From contig NC_061786.1 in assembly GCF_022458985.1 (NCBI RefSeq), positions 19,474,974 to 19,538,973 on the forward strand: DNA of 64,000 bases. The letters are read 5' to 3'. The notes beneath the pieces were generated by a model. It was not told where the DNA came from. It saw only the letters and a program-made list of their open reading frames with translations, and searched no databases. Position numbers and translations under genes: made by a program. This DNA comes from Mugil cephalus. Taxonomy: Eukaryota; Chordata; Actinopteri; Mugiliformes; Mugilidae. Below are positions 22,240 to 45,580 of the stretch, piece after piece; within the stretch, counting starts at the first letter, position 1, and each line of letters opens with the position of its first letter.

Positions 22240-24741
22240 ATGGATCTGGACTCCATGAAATACGCAGAATTGCGAAGCCTCGCGAAGGAGATTGGACTTA
22301 AAGCGAACATGAAGGTAAGGGAATTGTAGTTGTTTTGTTTGCGTGAGATTATTCAGACAGAGTTGAAGCTAAAGGTGGCTAACTGTTTGCTAACGTGTGG
22401 GCGGACTCCATTCAAAAACTGCTTTCATTCAACAGGCCGAAAAACTCATGAAAGCCTTAAAGCAACACTATGAACAAGAAAAGAAGAAAGAGGAAGAAGG
22501 ACAGGTAATGTATTCATGTTGTTTTTGGGATGCAAAAAATCTTAACTCGTATCATGTTTGACTGATAGTCTGACGTCTGCATGTTGTTGTATTTCTGATC
22601 CAGGGACAGGATGATCACGTCCAAGAAGAACAAAGTGCAGCTCAGGATGGTCAAGAGGCAGCTTGCAAGGAAGAAGCTTCCAGCACCAGTGTGTTTGTGA
22701 ACACACGTCGTGGGAAAAACTGTCCTAAGAGAAAGATCTCTGATACTGCAACAGTGACTGAGTGCGATGCCCCAAACGCTGCAGAGGTAATCCATACTAC
22801 CACATACTCAGCACAAATGATCGATGCAATGCTCGGCGTTCAGGACGTTTAAAATGTTGTTTTGGTTCTGTTAGGTTGACGCAGAAATGGATGCATCTAG
22901 TGCACCCTGTGATTCCCGTGCAGCTAAGAAGAGAAAGGTGTCCTCTGCCAAGGATGCTGATCAGACTGAAGCTCAGCCCCAGACCACCGGCAGCAAGGAT
23001 GAAGAGGCCGTGCATGGCAAAACAGGTCGGTATTGTGGTTAAGCTTTCCTTAGCCTGTTGCTCTTAAGAGATTGCTGTCGCGGGATATCCTTATCCCAAT
23101 TAGCATATGAAAAAACATCAATGTCTTCCTTTTGTTTTGTGTAGAAAAGACAACAAAAGCGGCCAAACCTGGTAAAATCCCTCGTTACCAAAAGACCCAG
23201 CAGAAGAAGAAGCCTCTGTTGAAGCCTGTCACTCCGAGTGAGTATTCTTTCTGTTTTTCTTAATAAAAATTAACAGGACCAGGACAAACTAACTCTTAAA
23301 ATCTCTCATGCAGACTTCAAGAAACTTCACGAGGCCCATTTTAACAAGATGGAGTCCATCGATTCCTACGTTCAGCGGAAGACGAAGGTGATGGAGACCT
23401 ACAAAAAATCTGATGTGAAGGTACTTCCTTGGCTGACTTTATCCAGACAGTTCATGCCTGTGAATTATTTTTTTATTTATTTATTTGTTTATATTTTTTT
23501 ATAGAAGCCTTTGGATAAAACTAAACCGCAGCAGGTTGATAGAAAGTCTCAGCTGGTAAGCATCACTGCCTGTTGAACAATTCCAGTATAGTGATCACTT
23601 CCAGAGCACAGAGATCCATGAATGTTTGTCAATTTATTTATTTTTTAATCTCCCCCCAGAAGACAAATCCGACCCGAGCTACCATGTTCAGCCCCATCTC
23701 AGAGAATAAGAACCCAGCCGGAGAAAGACGCAGACACACTCTGCTCTCAGCCAGTAAAACTCTGCCAAACAAACCGTCCGGGAAGGAAGACGTTCCATTC
23801 AGACCGTCTGTGCTTTCCACTCGCAGGATCAATGTTCGGTGAGACGCTCTTTCTTCCTCAGGTCTGAAAATGTTCAGTCCTAAACAATCAACCAAAGCTC
23901 AAAGTGTTTCATTACTTACCTGAGGACTAGTTGATTTTACTTCATAAATTCCCTCTGATCTTAAAGATGAAGTGTAGTATTTAATGATGCTATAACGCCC
24001 CTGATGTTGTGCTCAGGTTCTCTGAAGCTACTTGTGACAACGAGCACAAGAAGTCTTTGGTGAAGACCCCGGCGCGCATGTCGCCCTTCACGGCTTCCAT
24101 CACCCCACAAAAACAGACGGCCACCGGAGGGAAGACCAGCAGCGTCAAGATAGCCCCTTTCTCTGCCACAAAGACTCCAGGTAATTTCACAAGCCTCTTT
24201 TGAATGTCGTGTGTATTGTTCATAGATGTACACAGACTGAGTGGATGATTTTTTTTCTCCTCTTGAAAGGAACTTTTGTTTTTACTGGCAACACGAGCAT
24301 TTCAACAACCCCCGGAACTCAGAAGAAGCCAAACTTTGATCTGAAGGCGAGTCTGTCGCGTCCTCTCGGCTACAAGCCTCACAAAGGTACAAAATGATTC
24401 TCAATTTCATCGTTAAATCGAATATTGTCTGAATAGGATATCAATAGGATTTCTTCTTTATAGGGAAGCTGAAGCCATTTGGAGAAGCTAAAGAAGACAC
24501 CACAAAAAACAAGTCTGTGGTCTCAAATACTCATCAGGAAAGTTACAAGCAACACAAAGTCCAGTCAAGGTACGTCTGAAATAGAAACTTAAACTCTCCC
24601 CTGACTGTACGATCTTACAAGGCGTCTCATGGATGTTCTGGGTCTTATTTCAGGGACGACAGGAGAGCAAAACAAACGGAAGGCCGAAAACAGAAGAAGG
24701 AAAATATGCTCGGGGCAAGAAGAGGCCTCGTCATGATGTAA
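22240..24741 (+). CDS. nusap1: Nucleolar and spindle associated protein 1
   Basis: Twelve coding exons: 22240-22314, 22436-22504, 22604-22786, 22875-23025, 23145-23237, 23314-23420, 23505-23555, 23660-23838, 24017-24180, 24270-24386, 24464-24569 and 24654-24741 (TAA). The frame is continuous for 460 residues. An N-terminal SAP DNA-binding motif (about 3-37, [20 protein letters not shown]) is followed by an acidic then Lys-rich middle (a KKRKV nuclear signal). The basic, Ser/Thr/Pro-rich second half, with repeated TP sites such as KTPARMSPF and SATKTPG, is the microtubule-binding part. The extreme C-terminus has a KEN box (KKENM), the known APC/C-Cdh1 degron of NUSAP1. The protein bundles spindle microtubules around chromosomes. 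It is head-to-head with oip5, as in human. Confidence 0.96.
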
Positions 24742-25013
24742 AAAATACTGCGCTTGTTTTTCTGTAGACTCTTGTACAGCTTGTTGTTCTCGTGTAAATA
24801 TCGTTGTCTGCAGCTGGTCCACTTCTTCCTGCCGTTTCTTTTAGCCAGCTAAAGGAAAGTAGATAAAAACACGCTCTTCTTCTCTCCAGCCGCTTAGATT
24901 TGACTCGTGTATTCATTTGAATTGCTCTGAATTACTTTTTATATTTTTTGGGATGTGTGGAAAGCCTGTGTTGTTTTAAAAAAAATCTTATGCTTTGTTT
25001 TTATATTTGAAGG

Positions 25014-25081
25014 CAGTAAAATATAAGAAGCATTTACCTACAAGATGTCCTCATCCGCTTTCTGTTTTAAAACATTTTATT
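25014..25081. terminator. Convergent poly(A) signals of nusap1 (+) and ndufaf1 (-)
   Basis: A plus-strand AGTAAA variant at 25014-25019 is the likely nusap1 signal. A minus-strand AATAAA (TTTATT on plus) at 25076-25081 is the likely ndufaf1 signal. The two 3' UTRs probably meet or overlap here. The nusap1 signal is the weaker call. Confidence 0.5.
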
Positions 25082-25311
25082 ACTCTTCTTGATTGTTGTT
25101 AAAGATAAATCATCTATATGCCACATGAAAGGTCAGCAATTGTGTGTTGTCGTCTTTAGCAAACCTTGAATTGACCACATCTCATTTCAGCCAGATAAGC
25201 AAAATAAACACTAGCTACATAAACTAGAATCCATATCATCTGTGTCGATTCATGTGACGGTTTAATTGGTTCTCCAATAAAAGTCCAACTGCAGCGTTGT
25301 GCCGGTCGTCC

Positions 25312-26749
25312 TCAAACCTCCGGGTTCCTCTTGTACATCTCGTAGGCAAACTCCTCAGTGTGAGCGTAATCTTTACAGGCCCCGATGAAGTCGATCTCGA
25401 GCTGGAACGGACCGTCCGCTTTGTCTCCCAGGGTGAAACCGATGGTGTTGATCTGTAAATTAGTAGAAAAAGAAATCTTCAGATAAAAGATACACGTCTA
25501 CGAAACGGTGTCATTTTTTTTCCATAGCTTGATTTCTCTGAGCTACCTTGTCCAGCAGCAGAGGATGCTGGTCGTCTTGTACCCTCCCTCGATGTGTGAG
25601 AAAGAATTTGGAGAAAGGTATCTGCAAATGAGTAACACAGTAGTTGAGCTGCTGTTCCTTGAAGAAAATGTGACCAGGTTTTTTTTTTCCAGAGATTTTG
25701 TAGCAGCTCTGAACAGAACTTAAGATAAATCTACAAAGAACTTCTCCATGTTTTTCCCACCTTAACATCTTGCCAGTAGGGCCCCCCTCTGGTGTACAGG
25801 AAGTAATTGTATATGTCGTCGTTCTGGTGAGAGAAGTACGTTTCCGGTGCGATGTTGATCATCCATGGACGGCCATCGCCGCGCACACGCAGGTGAAGGG
25901 TGTTAAAGCTGGTCCAATCAAAGTGTTTTTTTCGATCAAATGAAGCCTAGAACAAAAAGGTTGAATTGTTGTAAAAGTCATCTATTTGCAATGTCAGAAT
26001 GCAAACTCAAGACAGGAGGTTGATCTCTAAAGGCTCCTAAGAAAAAGCTCATTATGAAATCAATCTACCTATAAAAAATCTTCACTGAGGAGAAGTCAGT
26101 AAAGGTTAAAAACGTTCAAGCAATGAAGTCTATTCAATAAATACATTTTAAAATGAGAAATCGATTGAAAGTGAATAAAGTCCCACAAGGATGAGTAAAA
26201 AGCATGAATGGTGAAGTTACCAACCAGTGGTTGCTTTGAGCGCATGGTGCAGTATCCGCTGTAGCGCGTTTCTCCATCTCTTGGCGGCGTAGAGCACAGG
26301 GTCCCGTACAGGAGACAGGTATTATTGTTTTTTCCAAGCTTCAAATAGACTTCACTTTTCCCCCCTATCTCACGATCAGAGGACACCGTCCACTCGTTCA
26401 GGCTCTCCGGACCTCTGAACTCCCACAGCACTCGGTTCTGCTCCAGCATGTGCTCGAGGAGCGGTTTGCCCTCCGGACCCACCCAGCGGTCAAAGAACTC
26501 TTTTTTCAGGAGCATGAAATGTTTCTTTATCCCCTCCAAACCCTTGGAGAAGTCAAAGTTAATCTTCTCCCACGGAGGCTTTTCCCCTCTGGGCTCGCCG
26601 GGACGTCGGTATTTACTCTGGATCACAGATCTACTGGGCACAGTGAGCGGAGGGATGGAGGGGGGGAGCAGCTGCTGCTGGTGGTGGTGGTGGTGGATGG
26701 AGCTCAGCAGCCTCACCGGGCGGAGACGTGTGATGTTGGGCAGGGACAT
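25312..26749 (-). CDS. ndufaf1: NADH dehydrogenase complex I assembly factor 1 (CIA30)
   Basis: Four minus-strand coding exons: 26749-26225, 25946-25761, 25621-25547 and 25452-25312 (TGA), 308 residues against 327 in human. The N-terminus is Arg- and Ser-rich without acidic residues, as in a mitochondrial targeting peptide, and holds a His run (about residues 19-23). The CIA30 domain follows: [24 protein letters not shown] in outline, then [39 protein letters not shown] and [20 protein letters not shown], all close to human. The protein acts in the MCIA complex in the matrix during assembly of complex I. Donor choice for exon 1 (CTG|GTTGGT) is set by frame and alignment length. A non-coding first exon probably ends at 27261 (donor GTAAGT on the minus strand). 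Confidence 0.95.
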
Positions 26750-27260
26750 TTCAGCTCTGATCTGGACGCTTCAGTGCTGGGAAGCAACACACAAGATGAT
26801 AGTGAGCAATCAAGATGACGTTTCTCAGATTTGCAAAGAGATGAACACAAAGGAATGTCATAATGATTATTTACACGCCCTATGTCATTATTTGGTAAAG
26901 GATTATAAAAATTTGAAACGTGTTTTCCTGTTTTATTGATGCTACTTAAATGTATTTCTTGTAGTAAATGAATTGCTGTATTTAGCATTTTAGGTGCAGC
27001 ATGTTTTTGCCAACAAATGGTATAAAACTAAGCTATTTTTACTTCTGAATGGGATTTTCATTATTTCTGGCACCGGTATTGGTGTAATGAATTAATAAAT
27101 AAAGTAATAAGGCACTAGAAAGCATTAGTTGATTAGAGCTTGTATTGAAGTGGTCACACCTTTAGCTAAAGTTGCCATAAATTACAGTCAACTGTTGATA
27201 AATACATTGAAATAGACCGAATAACGCTGCAAAACTAGCTTATAATCCCTTTCTACTTAC

Positions 27261-27886
27261 TCTGAACACGCTGTCGTAGCTAATGCCGGGCGGATACATC
27301 AGCGGACGACCGAGTTTGATACGATTTTAACAACACGTTGAGTATATCTAAGTATTTCTCACTGTTTTTGAAGATAAAACTAAATATAAAATGCTCCTGA
27401 ATGCTCGTGTAGTCGCCCAAGGTTGTCGCGATGCATACGGGGAACTCAGCGGTAGCACACGGGCTGCATTCACAACACGTCGAGTTAAAAACGTAACACA
27501 TCGTGGCCAATGAGACACATGGGAACACGGATTTTGCAACAGTAAAAGGCTTGATCTTGAACGTAGCTTGAGTGCAGCAAAGATTTCAGTTCTGACTGAC
27601 ACATTTGCCGCATTTATATATAGTTCCCTTAACTACTAACACCCTGATGTGTATTCGTTCCGTGTCTAAAACTGTGTGAACACCGTGAATTAAATGACAC
27701 GACATATACAAATATGATTTACATCTCAGCCAGACATAGAAACTAATAATATAAATCGTAGTATCAAATCGGGTACGCATGCTCAGTGCTGCCTTTGTGT
27801 GCCTCGCTTCTCGGCTAGGTGGGCTAGCCTCAAGCAAGCATCAGAAGGCACGAGTGTTACTAGCAGGGTTAGCTGTGTAGCTAATC
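27261..27886. promoter_or_regulatory. Divergent promoter region ndufaf1 / rtf1
   Basis: The likely 5' non-coding exon of ndufaf1 (minus strand, low edge 27261) and the first rtf1 ATG (27887, plus strand) are about 0.6 kb apart and head-to-head. No other gene lies between. Short AT-rich stretches alternate with CpG-bearing ones; I see no TATA box. Confidence 0.5.
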
Positions 27887-38229
<10,343 letters not shown>

Positions 38230-38278
38230 GGGGCCCTCGTCCAGAAAACACATTGCATGTGTAATTGTTTCTGCTGGA

Positions 38279-38336
38279 GAAAGAGAGAGAGAGAGAGAGA
38301 GAGAATGTCTGTGTGTGTGTGTGAGAGAGAGAGAGT
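38279..38336. repeat. (GA)n(GT)n(GA)n microsatellite in the rtf1 3' UTR
   Basis: Three adjoining dinucleotide runs begin about 50 bp after the rtf1 stop codon. Confidence 0.95.
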
Positions 38337-38762
38337 GAATGATTCCTGGAGAATGTGTGTGTGAATGTTCATACGAAAAAACTGTTCATCCCAACAGAGG
38401 AAATACTGATCGATCAAAGACAAAACATTTCCTCAGAGGATGATCTCCATCGGAAGAATCTTGTTCAGATAACTGTTATTTTGTTATTTTTGCATTATCA
38501 CAGACAAACTCGTACACAGAGTTGGGTGTTTTTATGTATTTAACTTTTCTCCCCACTCTTTCGGAGCTTCTGGAGTCCACTCCTTTTTCTTTTTTCTTTT
38601 TTCTTTTTTTTTTTGTTGTTGGGTCTTTTTTTCTCCAAAAAAAAAGGACATCACGTTTGTGGATTATTACCCTGAAAAAGGACACTATCTTAGAAGACAT
38701 TAAGGGATTTTGAAATTACTGGACATCTAATGGAGTTTACCAGCCTGCCCTCATCAAGAATG

Positions 38763-39204
38763 AATAAATGTTGTAAATCTTTTTTCTCCTTATAAATGTA
38801 CAATTATCTGCCCTTGCCCCTGAATTTGAACAGTCTTGTGGTTTTTTTGGCAGAGTGTAGAGGATCATCGTCTCAGACTCTTCCGTGGCGTCGGCCATTA
38901 ATGACAAATGTGAAAGAAGTTCCTTACGTGTCAGCTGGACTTTGATCACTTTTTAAGTCTTTGAAACAACCCAATTTAGAGGAACTCTTTTCTATAAATG
39001 GGCCCGGTCTGGCCTGAACGTGTATAAAAGTATAAAAGCTTCATTTATCTTCTCTCTTGGTTGGTTGTTCATGGGACAGTCTCCTCTGCCCTAAACTCCC
39101 AGAGCAGATTCTACGTGTTATTGATTGTGTCCATAGTCAGTTCCTGTATTGATGTGGCATGCCATGTAAATATGCATTTTCGAGTGAGTGCGGAAAAAAA
39201 TAAA
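38763..39204 (+). terminator. rtf1: rtf1 alternative poly(A) signals
   Basis: AATAAA at 38763-38768 and again at 39199-39204 would give 3' UTRs of about 0.55 and 1.0 kb. The second is followed by a T-rich stretch and TGTGTGTTTTCTG, so it may be the main end. Confidence 0.55.
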
Positions 39205-39639
39205 GAGGCACTGTTTCATAACTTTTTTTGTAAGCTTGTGTGTTTTCTGAACTAAGCACATCACAAGTATGATAAGACACAAATATTGAAATTGCATATA
39301 TTTGTTTGTTTACTTTATTCAGATTAAATTATACTTGAACAGAAACAGAAGGATATTAACTTGGTATTTTATTTAGAAAAGTATTTTTCCCCAGTAAAGA
39401 TGATGCAGTTCTTATAGTATTAAGATGTATTTTGTACAGTGAAGTACATTTAATTATAAAAGTTGCACATAAAAAAAGTCTTTTCCATTTAATGGCAAAC
39501 CAAATATTTTTTTTATTTATTTATTTTATTTTATTTATTTTTTACAGATTTACAGATGCACTAAGTGTTTTTTTTAATCATTAGCAATATACAAGTATAG
39601 AAGCAGGTTGAGAAACTTAATCGGTTTATTTTTGATCAG

Positions 39640-39849
39640 GCGTTTCTGAAGACACTCTGTTGTGGGGTCCTCGCAAGCAGCGCTTCCTGGTCCACGTAAT
39701 GAGAAGATCTCTGATATCCTCTTTGCCAAATAATGTCATTTGACCGTGTTTACCCAAACGGATTTTCTTCGTTCATGTTTGCCAGTTGAACCTGGTCGAT
39801 AGGTCCAGGTGACTGGAGCCATTCTGACAGTTTAACGTCGCCTCAAACG
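39640..39849 (+). promoter_or_regulatory. golga5: golga5 promoter and 5' non-coding exon
   Basis: A CpG-containing stretch ends at the strong donor CAAACG|GTAAGT (exon end 39849). The next acceptor (CATTAG, exon start 40797) lies 8 bp before the golga5 ATG. The transcription start itself cannot be fixed. The spacer 39210-39640 is AT-rich and empty. Confidence 0.55.
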
Positions 39850-40804
39850 GTAAGTGTCAAGATTTAGATGAGTAGCCAGCTAGCCTGTTAGCTTTAGCAG
39901 AGATGGAGTTGGTCCTAACCACACTGTGTTTACTTTAGTTTTGTGGTAACGTTAGCTGCCACTGATACGTGACAGCTGCAGTAGCTGTTTTTCTTCTTCG
40001 TGATATGTGAATAGAAGCAATGTGGTGTTGTAAAAACAACAATTAGAGCTCTGAGTGTATTTAGTATTTGGTTAGCATGCTAGCTCTGCAGGAATGATAC
40101 ATTTACAGGTCGAGTGTTTCAGGCTGCATACAGACACTAGCATAGTTTAAACTAGCTACTGCTCCTGCCAGGGTGCAGTGCCCTGAAGGGTTTATAAACT
40201 AATGTAAAAGAAAATTAAATGCATATTCTGCATGTTTTTGGTCTAGTATCTAATACATACTAATACAAATTCTTGTTTTACATCGGTCAGACTAAACTAA
40301 ACCAAATCATTGTAAGGAGAATTTGTGAGGCCACGAGTAATTTGGTAAAAATATAAACCCAAACTCTGGGGTAAATAGTATATACTTGTAAAATAAAAAA
40401 TCTGTTGTTACTTTGTAATTACAGACCGTTTTGCTTTGCTAATAAGTAATATTACCAAAGCCAGACTGCAAGGTTGCAATGTCTTTTGTTTTATTTATTC
40501 AGGGTGGTTCCCAGGAAAGCAATGATCATGCACTGTGCTCACATATAAAGTAATGAGCGACGTGTAGCGTAGTAATTTGCCTGCTCAGAATTATCCTGAT
40601 GTTCTTCATTATTTAGATACGTCTGAGTTTTGAAAAGAAACACCTTTGAGTATTTTTAGAGTATGGGTCAATGTTTTGTTCTACAAGGGGGGAAATTAGT
40701 TAAAGTACATGTTTAAGATCTTAAAAATTCGTTTAAAAGAACGAACATGTTGTACGTCTGCAGACAGCCCATTTTATTCTCATACTCTGCCATTAGGTTG
40801 CAAG

Positions 40805-43800
40805 ATGTCTTGGCTTACTGACTTGGCTGGGAAAGCTGAACACTTCCTGAATAAAGTGGATCAAGGAGCTGCCACCGCCCTGAGCAAAAACCAGGCCACA
40901 GCATCTTCCTTTTCGTCATCTTACGAAGATGAAGCCACGGTCAAAAGTGACTACATCTCTTCAGGGTACAAGACCGACTCCGCTGTGACTCATCATGCCT
41001 ACACGTCCTCTCGTGATGCACCGGGTTTCATCTCCGCTGCGGCCGGCAACATAAAGAAATCGAATGCAACTCTGCTGGCCGGGACCGCCAACGTGGCCAG
41101 CGCTCCCTCTAGTTCTGGCAGCAGCGCTCCCACCTCTGCCAAGACTTCGTCTGGTTTTGTCAGGCCCAAAAAGAGTGAGCAGGATGTGGACGATGACATG
41201 CTCTTTGACTTTCTGAACAGCTCCGACCCTCCTGTCAGCACCAGGAGGGATTCAAGAAGGGAGCTTGGAAAAGTGGCAAGTCCAGTCGCGGAAGCCCAAA
41301 ATCCAACGCCTCCCCTTTCCACTACTCCCCATACCATCCCCTCAGCCCCCTCTACGCCCCCTTCGACCCGGGGTTTATCCAGGGCCTCCAGCATGAGCTC
41401 GCTGTCTGCTCACAGCAACAAAACATCAGAGGAGACCTCTACTAAAGAACTAAGCCAAGGTATGACCACTGCCACATTGATTGAACTACGTTAATCACAT
41501 ACATATAAGTGCCTGTGTGTGCATTAGATGAGCAAAGGCAATCATATTTCAGTTATAAATGCTTCTCTTTCCCACTACAGACACACCTGAGAGTTCAGAC
41601 TCCGGCTTGGCTGCCCCGCAGGAGTCCAGCAAGCAGGAGCCTCCTCCCCCCACAGAGGAGCCACAGAGCCAGATTCTGTCCAGTCTGCGGCTGGAGAACC
41701 AGCTGCTCCGCAGTGAGGTGGTCTCCCTCAACCAGGAGATGGCCTCAGTCATCCAGAGAGCAAAAGACCTGCAGGATGGTAAGAGAAAAGACAAAACGGA
41801 AACACAACACCTTTGATTTTTATGCCTATCAGTCTGTTTGAAAGATGTTCTTTCGCTCCTGTAGAACTGAACCAGGCCCGCCTGCGTGCAGACAGGTGGA
41901 ACTCGGAGCAGTCCCACACTGACCGGACTTTACGAGAGCTCAGGTTGCACGTCGACGACCTAAACGAAGCCCTCTCGGCCAAAGACGGTCAACTTGCAGT
42001 CCTAAAAATCCGACTTGATGAAGCCGATCAGCTTTTAAAATCCCGGAGTGTCGCATTAGAGGAGATGCAAAGAGAAAAGTCAAGGTAACAATTTGTGACA
42101 ATCTGTTTAAAGTGGAAATGACCATTTTTTTACAAGTTGGATAATAGTTTCCATGTTTGTCTCTAGAATAGTGCAAGACCACTCAGAAGGGAGCAGCGTG
42201 CAGTCCCAAGCTCTTGAAACGATCCAGGAGAGGCTGCGAGAGGCCGAACTGGCTCTCAGGAGGGAACAGGACAGCTACAGACAGATGCAGGTGCACATGA
42301 TGCCATTCATCTTTCTTCACTCACTACAGTTAAGTCTGAGGTGGACACGTGGAAATTACGAGACTCCCTAATTTTCTTTTCTCATGCAGAGTGAGTATGC
42401 AGGCCGCCTCTCCAAATTAGAGGCTGAGAGGCAGACCCTCGCGGAGACGGTGACTGCGACAGAGCGCAGAGCAGCAGAGGAGAAGCTCAGGCTCGACGAC
42501 TACCAACAGCAACTGAAAAGTGCCAAAGCTGCAGCCGAGTCCGCCAAGCAAGAGTTACAAGACTACAAACACAAAGCTTCACGCATCCTCCAAGTAAGGC
42601 CAGTGGAAGGTCTCAAGAAATGTTGCATCAAAACTGTTGCGTTTTCTTCCATTGTGGGGTTCTTTGTGATGTTTTTTTTTTTTTTAGTCTAAAGAAAAGT
42701 TGATCAGCAGCCTGAAGGAGGGATCTGGTCTGGACACTCTAGACGGCGGCGGAGCCGCGGCTCTGGAGCTGGAGGATCTGCGTCATGAAAAGGAGCTGCA
42801 GAGGGAGGAGATCCAAAAACTACAGGGGCAAGTGCAAACACTTAGGACAGAAATCCAGGTGAGGTGCTACAAAAATGACTCAATCACCATGAGTTAAGTC
42901 CGTGGGAAGATTCCAGTGATTCAGCTGTAGTTGTGCTGACTTATCCTACAGGATTTGGAGAGTCAGGCCATGGCAGAGGCCGAAAGTTGGCGGGAGCAGC
43001 AGGTGCACTTAGAAGAACAGCACGCCCTCCAGAGCAGAGCTAAACAGGAGGTGGAGGCAGAGGTGGAGCGCTACAAACATGTAAGGGAGAGTGATCATGC
43101 CTCAAAATAACTGAAGTAAATTGTTAGATTAGAATAATTGTATTATATTATTTTGTTTTTGTTTTTTTGTAGGAGATGCAGTACCTTGAAGATGAGCACC
43201 ATCGAGCCAAAAATACTCTGCAGAGCCGCATCAAAGACAGGGAGGATGAAATCCAAAAACTCAGGAACCAGGTCGGTCACTTCGTCGGTTTATTAGAGAA
43301 AGGGAACAAACCGCCTCCTTTCTCGGTCACGTCTCGTGTGACGTGTGCTTTTGCGTATCTTCCAGCTGACCAACAAGACTCTCAGCAGCAGCAGCCAAAC
43401 AGAGCTGGAGAATCGACTCCACCAGCTGACGGAGACTCTCATCCAGAAGCAGACGATGCTGGAGGCCCTGGGGACGGAGAAGAACTCCCTGGTCTTCCAG
43501 CTGGAGCGTCTGGAGCAGCAGCTGAAGAACGCTCAGGGGGGGCAGAGTGGAGGGCCGGCCATCAACATGAGCGGCGTCGAGGGACCAGGTATGAGCAGCT
43601 CGTAATTAGTTCGTTGATTAGAAATTTTAAGTATTTAACATTGACATTTCTCTTGTCAGGAGCACGACAAAGAAGCACACCTGTGCTCTTCAGTGACCAG
43701 GACAGTCCAGGAATGTACGGCAAAGTACGCAAGGCAGCCAGCACTATAGACCGCTTCAGGTAAACCTTCACCGTTCACTTTTTTTTTGTTATTTTTGTCC

Positions 43801-44099
43801 ATTAATTACATTTTTCCTCTTGAAATACTGTCCACGATGATAAATAGATTCTTTTTTTATCCCTCAGCATAAGACTGGGAATCTTCCTGAGGCGTTACCC
43901 TATGGCCAGAGTTTTTGTTATCCTGTACATGGTAAGTCTTTATTTTAAAAAAAAAAATATTTGTCTCAAAGAGAGATTTGTCATAAAACCTTCTAACTCA
44001 TTCACCAACGTTTTATTCCAGGCGATACTGCACCTGTGGGTGATGATCGTTCTTCTGACTTACACACCAGAGATGCACAGTCGTCCTGATGGAAGATAG
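40805..44099 (+). CDS. golga5: Golgin subfamily A member 5 (golgin-84)
   Basis: Twelve coding exons: 40805-41459, 41581-41778, 41865-42084, 42167-42290, 42390-42593, 42688-42858, 42952-43080, 43173-43271, 43366-43588, 43660-43759, 43868-43931 and 44022-44099 (TAG), 754 residues against 731 in human. The N-terminus MSWLTDLAGKAEHFLNKVDQ is the family signature. A Ser/Thr/Pro-rich region with DDDMLFDFLNSSDP follows, then a long coiled coil (about 230-620). Near the C-terminus IRLGIFLRRYPMARVF precedes a single membrane span, about 715-735, and a short luminal tail. Golgin-84 is a tail-anchored cis-Golgi and rim tether that captures intra-Golgi COPI vesicles and binds Rab1. Introns are all GT-AG. 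Confidence 0.97.
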
Positions 44100-44211
44100 G
44101 CTTCGGTTTCACGGTTGGGTGCTTGAAGATGTTTTTCTATGGCCTTCACTGATTGGAAGCTGCTGGATCATGGGCTCTGGGACCTGCCTGTTTTGCACAT
44201 ATATGCTATGA

Positions 44212-44217
44212 AATAAA
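44212..44217 (+). terminator. golga5: golga5 poly(A) signal
   Basis: AATAAA 113 bp after the stop codon, followed by a T-rich stretch. Confidence 0.7.
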
Positions 44218-44755
44218 GACATTTTCTCTGATTTATCCTTTATTGTTTCCAACCCGGAGACTGATAGTTTTAAAGTAATAACAGAGTGATATAATGTGTT
44301 GGTGGTTTCGTGAGAGGACAGCGGTCAAAAGTGGTTTTATGTCTGTCCTTCTCATCCTCTGCTTTCAGATCTGTTCCGTTGAGAGATTGTATTTAACACT
44401 ATGTATAAAAGAATCTTGTAATAAACAAGTTATGAAACCACATGAACTCGCACTTTTATTAATAAAGCCACAAACCGGTATAGTTTGATAGATTTGACAC
44501 ATAAAAGTCACTTTAACAGTCACAGTATAGATCAGCATGTGAACAGAGTATGTGAGTGAGTAAAAATAGTCTAAACTAATGATTTTGTTTAGTTAACATG
44601 TAAATAAACCATAAGAAACAGAAGAGAAACTGTACAATATAAAATTGCATGTGTATAGAATAGATCATATTCTACAAAAACTTTACAAAGACTTTAATGA
44701 CTAGTTTCTGTATAGTTATATTTTCAACAAGGATATTTCATCTTGCACTATAATC

Positions 44756-44800
44756 CATAGATAGATACTTTATTAATCCCACACTGGCACAATATATATA
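44756..44800 (-). mobile_element. LINE 3' tail fragment
   Basis: On the minus strand the segment reads GTGTGGGATTAATAAAGTAT then CTATCTATGG, the typical fish L2-type LINE 3' tail ending in TATC repeats. Only the tail is visible. Confidence 0.5.
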
Positions 44801-44944
44801 TAAATATATAACCACAAATCTACGCTTGAATATGTAAAATTTCATAATAGCAGTAATGTCATCATTTAAAAATTCTTGCCTTGGCTAAGAAACAGGGCAT
44901 TTTAGACGTTAGTTTTGCCCAATTTTTATTTTCCTTCTATGCAC

Positions 44945-45580
44945 ACCAATCAGGCGTAACATTATGACCAGCTGTATGTCTCCCTTGTGCCTTTATGGGC
45001 CCTCTGAGGGCGTCCTGTGGTGTCTGTTGTTAGTGGGGGTCTTTGGTGAAGATGGTGATGGAGGCGATGCACAAACACAAAGGTCTCCATGTAGGACACG
45101 TCCTAAAAGCAGAGGGAGCATGAAGCAAAGATCAGCTAGTTCTTCCACAAAGCTACAACGGATCATTCCTTTTTTAAAGTCAAACATGCACAGATAATAA
45201 GGCATAAGATTATGACCACCTTCCTGATATTGTGTAGGTCTCTGTCGTGCCTCCAAACCTGGATCTGGTAACAGGATTTTGTTTGTAGGGGGCATTTGGG
45301 ATCATATGGGTTGAGGGGAGGGTCCCCTGTAGATCATCGCACAGATAATTGATACTTGTTTGGGATCTAGTGAATTTGGAGGCCAAGTCAACACCTTGTG
45401 CTGTTCTTCTTGTTTGTTTGTTTGATTTTTTAGTTGTTCTTTAATCGTTTTTGTATGTGCCTGCTTGGGACTGTCATTATCATTGGGTTGGGGTGCCAGA
45501 TCTGGTGTAGGTGGGTGCTACATGTCTAAGTAACATCCACACGAATGAATGCCAGGTCCAAACATTGAAACAGAAGCACT
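44945..45580 (-). mobile_element. Tc1/mariner relic, same family as the trip11 intronic copies
   Basis: On the minus strand 45580-45200 follow the 3' part of the fish Tc1 element: GTGTGGATGTTACTTAGACA, then CTTGGCCTCCAAATTCACTA, then CAATATCAGGAAGGTGGTCA. A further terminal-repeat-like end (CACCAATCAGGCGTAACATT) occurs at about 44945, so two copies may be nested or rearranged. It fills much of the golga5-trip11 spacer. Confidence 0.65.

Noticed and set aside
26448-26939. Plus-strand open frames of 163 and 122 codons
   Set aside because: They are antisense to ndufaf1 coding exon 1, which has clear CIA30 identity on the minus strand.
40999-41394. 131-codon minus-strand frame
   Set aside because: Antisense to the Ser/Pro-rich first coding exon of golga5.
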